DNA of 6,588 nt, taken from the NCBI GenBank assembly GCA_005792865.1, contig SXQR01000284.1, forward strand, positions 1 to 6,588, given 5' to 3'. Source of the DNA: Flavobacterium sp. (GTDB taxonomy: Bacteria > Bacteroidota > Bacteroidia > Flavobacteriales > Flavobacteriaceae). This document shows positions 5,646-6,588 of the stretch, piece by piece. Numbering within the stretch: the first letter of the stretch is position 1; the number at the start of each line of letters is the position of its first letter. The translations under genes and the position numbers were made by a program. The notes beneath the pieces are model-generated. The model had not been told where the DNA came from and made no database searches. It worked only from the letters and a program-made list of their open reading frames with translations.

Positions 5646-6588
5646 ATGAGAAAGAAACAGGCAGCCGTTTTGGTGGTGGACGATCAGGAAGAAATTTTGT
5701 TTTCGGCACGGATGGCGCTGAAAAAAAGCTACGAAACGGTGCTGACGACCAGTTCGCCGCGACTGATTCCCGAGATCATCGGCCACAACAGCATCGACGC
5801 GGTCATGCTCGACATGAATTACCGGATCGGCTATGAAGACGGACGCGAGGGCATCCATTGGCTTCGTGAAATAAAGGCGCTCTCCCCGCATACGATGGTG
5901 ATTTTGATGACCGCCTTCGGGAAAGTCGAGACCGCGGTGCAGGGGCTCAAGCAGGGTGCCATTGATTACATCATGAAGCCGTGGGACAATGAAAAATTGT
6001 TGTCCACCGTGGATGCGGCCGTCGACGAAAGCCGCAAACTGCAAAAGAAAAAACTCGAATTTTCGGGCGGGAAGCAATATTTCACGGGATCTGCGCCCAA
6101 GATCCGCCACGCTTATGCCGTCGCCGAAAAAGTCGCCCGTACCGATGCCAATGTCCTGATCCTGGGCGAGAACGGAACGGGCAAATTTGTCTTTGCGCAC
6201 CACATCCACCGCCATTCGCCACGGGCGGAGATGCCTTTCATCCATGTGGACCTGGGCTCGCTGAGCGAAAACCTCTTTGAATCGGAACTGTTCGGTTACG
6301 CGCGCGGCGCCTTTACAGATGCCAAGGCCGATACACCGGGCCGGTTCGAGGCCGCGGCGGGAGGCACGATCTTCCTGGACGAGATCGGCAATATTCCCCT
6401 GCACCTGCAGTCCAAATTGCTCCACGTCCTGCAGACCCGCACCGTGACGCGGCTTGGGGAGGCCAGGCCGCGGCCCGTGGACTTCCGGATCATTGCGGCG
6501 ACCAACATAGACATTCGTGAGGAAGTCAGGCAAAAGCGGTTTCGCGAAGACCTGTTTTACCGCATCAACACCATGGAAATCCAGCTTC
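5646..6588 (+). CDS. Sigma-54-dependent response regulator (NtrC-type), C-terminus cut by window edge
   Basis: Cytoplasmic transcription activator that, when phosphorylated, hydrolyses ATP to open sigma-54 promoters. Visible are 314 complete codons plus one base. Receiver domain, residues about 6-125: acidic pocket Asp12-Asp13, phospho-acceptor Asp56 (MLDMN), Thr89 and Lys111 (KPW). An unusually long loop after Asp56 (NYRIGYEDGREG) is, from memory, typical of the Bacteroidota branch. AAA+ domain from about 146: Walker A GENGTGK (174-180), sigma-54 contact loop GAFTDA (221-226, family consensus GAFTGA), Walker B TIFLDE (241-246) and arginine-finger region FREDLFYRIN (299-308). The end of the AAA+ domain and the expected Fis-type helix-turn-helix lie outside the window; full members run to about 450 residues. 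The ATG at 5646 is the only reasonable start, as no in-frame ATG, GTG or TTG lies just upstream. It is divergent from the exporter operon, with 158 bases between starts, and two dyads in that gap are its likely targets. A partner histidine kinase is expected downstream but not seen. Confidence 0.94.
   Translation, partial: MRKKQAAVLVVDDQEEILFSARMALKKSYETVLTTSSPRLIPEIIGHNSIDAVMLDMNYRIGYEDGREGIHWLREIKALSPHTMVILMTAFGKVETAVQGLKQGAIDYIMKPWDNEKLLSTVDAAVDESRKLQKKKLEFSGGKQYFTGSAPKIRHAYAVAEKVARTDANVLILGENGTGKFVFAHHIHRHSPRAEMPFIHVDLGSLSENLFESELFGYARGAFTDAKADTPGRFEAAAGGTIFLDEIGNIPLHLQSKLLHVLQTRTVTRLGEARPRPVDFRIIAATNIDIREEVRQKRFREDLFYRINTMEIQL

Noticed and set aside
6165..6195. Phe181 directly after the Walker A lysine of the regulator (GTGKF instead of the usual GTGKE)
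   Set aside because: An aromatic residue here is, from memory, common in the Bacteroidota branch of these activators, and the other ATPase motifs are intact, so it is not evidence of loss of function.
6306..6323. GAFTDA in place of the consensus GAFTGA loop of the regulator
   Set aside because: The Phe and Thr that contact sigma-54 are kept, and Asp at the fifth position is a familiar variant in this branch, so I do not treat it as a defect.
5592..6533. A 313-codon open frame on the minus strand
   Set aside because: It is antisense to the response regulator, whose receiver and AAA+ motifs are intact. The translation is low in recognisable structure and rich in His, Arg, Gln and Phe, so it is a shadow.

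Overview
The window looks like chromosomal DNA from a member of the Bacteroidota, most likely a Flavobacteriia-type organism with unusually balanced base composition (estimated by eye at about half G+C in genes; intergenic DNA is clearly AT-rich). The pointers are the Mrp N-terminus, the FtsX-type double-length permease, a response regulator with the family's long loop after the phospho-aspartate, the lack of Shine-Dalgarno sequences, and a TAnnTTTG-type -7 promoter element. I see no tRNA, rRNA, CRISPR or mobile element.

Layout, left to right. 1-318 (-): N-terminal 106 codons of an Mrp/ApbC iron-sulfur carrier ATPase, running off the left edge, with a likely promoter just upstream. 319-573: intergenic DNA with that promoter, a strong minus-strand terminator (393-424) and a heptanucleotide tandem repeat (531-558). 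574-5487 (-): a compact exporter operon transcribed right to left: HlyD/MacA-like periplasmic adaptor (broken by a one-base frameshift), a small secreted protein of unknown function, a MacB/LolD-type ABC ATPase and an 806-residue MacB/FtsX-type permease. 5488-5645: divergent control region. 5646-6588 (+): a sigma-54-activating response regulator (receiver plus AAA+), cut by the right edge before its DNA-binding domain.

How it fits together: adaptor, ATPase and permease form a tripartite-type ABC efflux/export machine; the outer-membrane TolC partner is not in the window. The divergent regulator is the obvious controller. The control region carries two inverted repeats (TGTCC/GGACA arms, 6-bp spacers) whose centres are 22 bp apart, about two helical turns, and about 97 and 119 bp upstream of a predicted start site. 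A TGGCAC/TTGC motif resembling a -24/-12 promoter lies before the adaptor, but its spacing is one base shorter than the sigma-54 consensus. A sensor kinase would be expected beyond the right edge, but that is inference.

Points most worth attention: the adaptor frameshift at a T5 run, which a -1 shift would repair exactly; the paired enhancer-like dyads; the off-by-one sigma-54-like promoter; and the unrecognised secreted protein inside the exporter operon.
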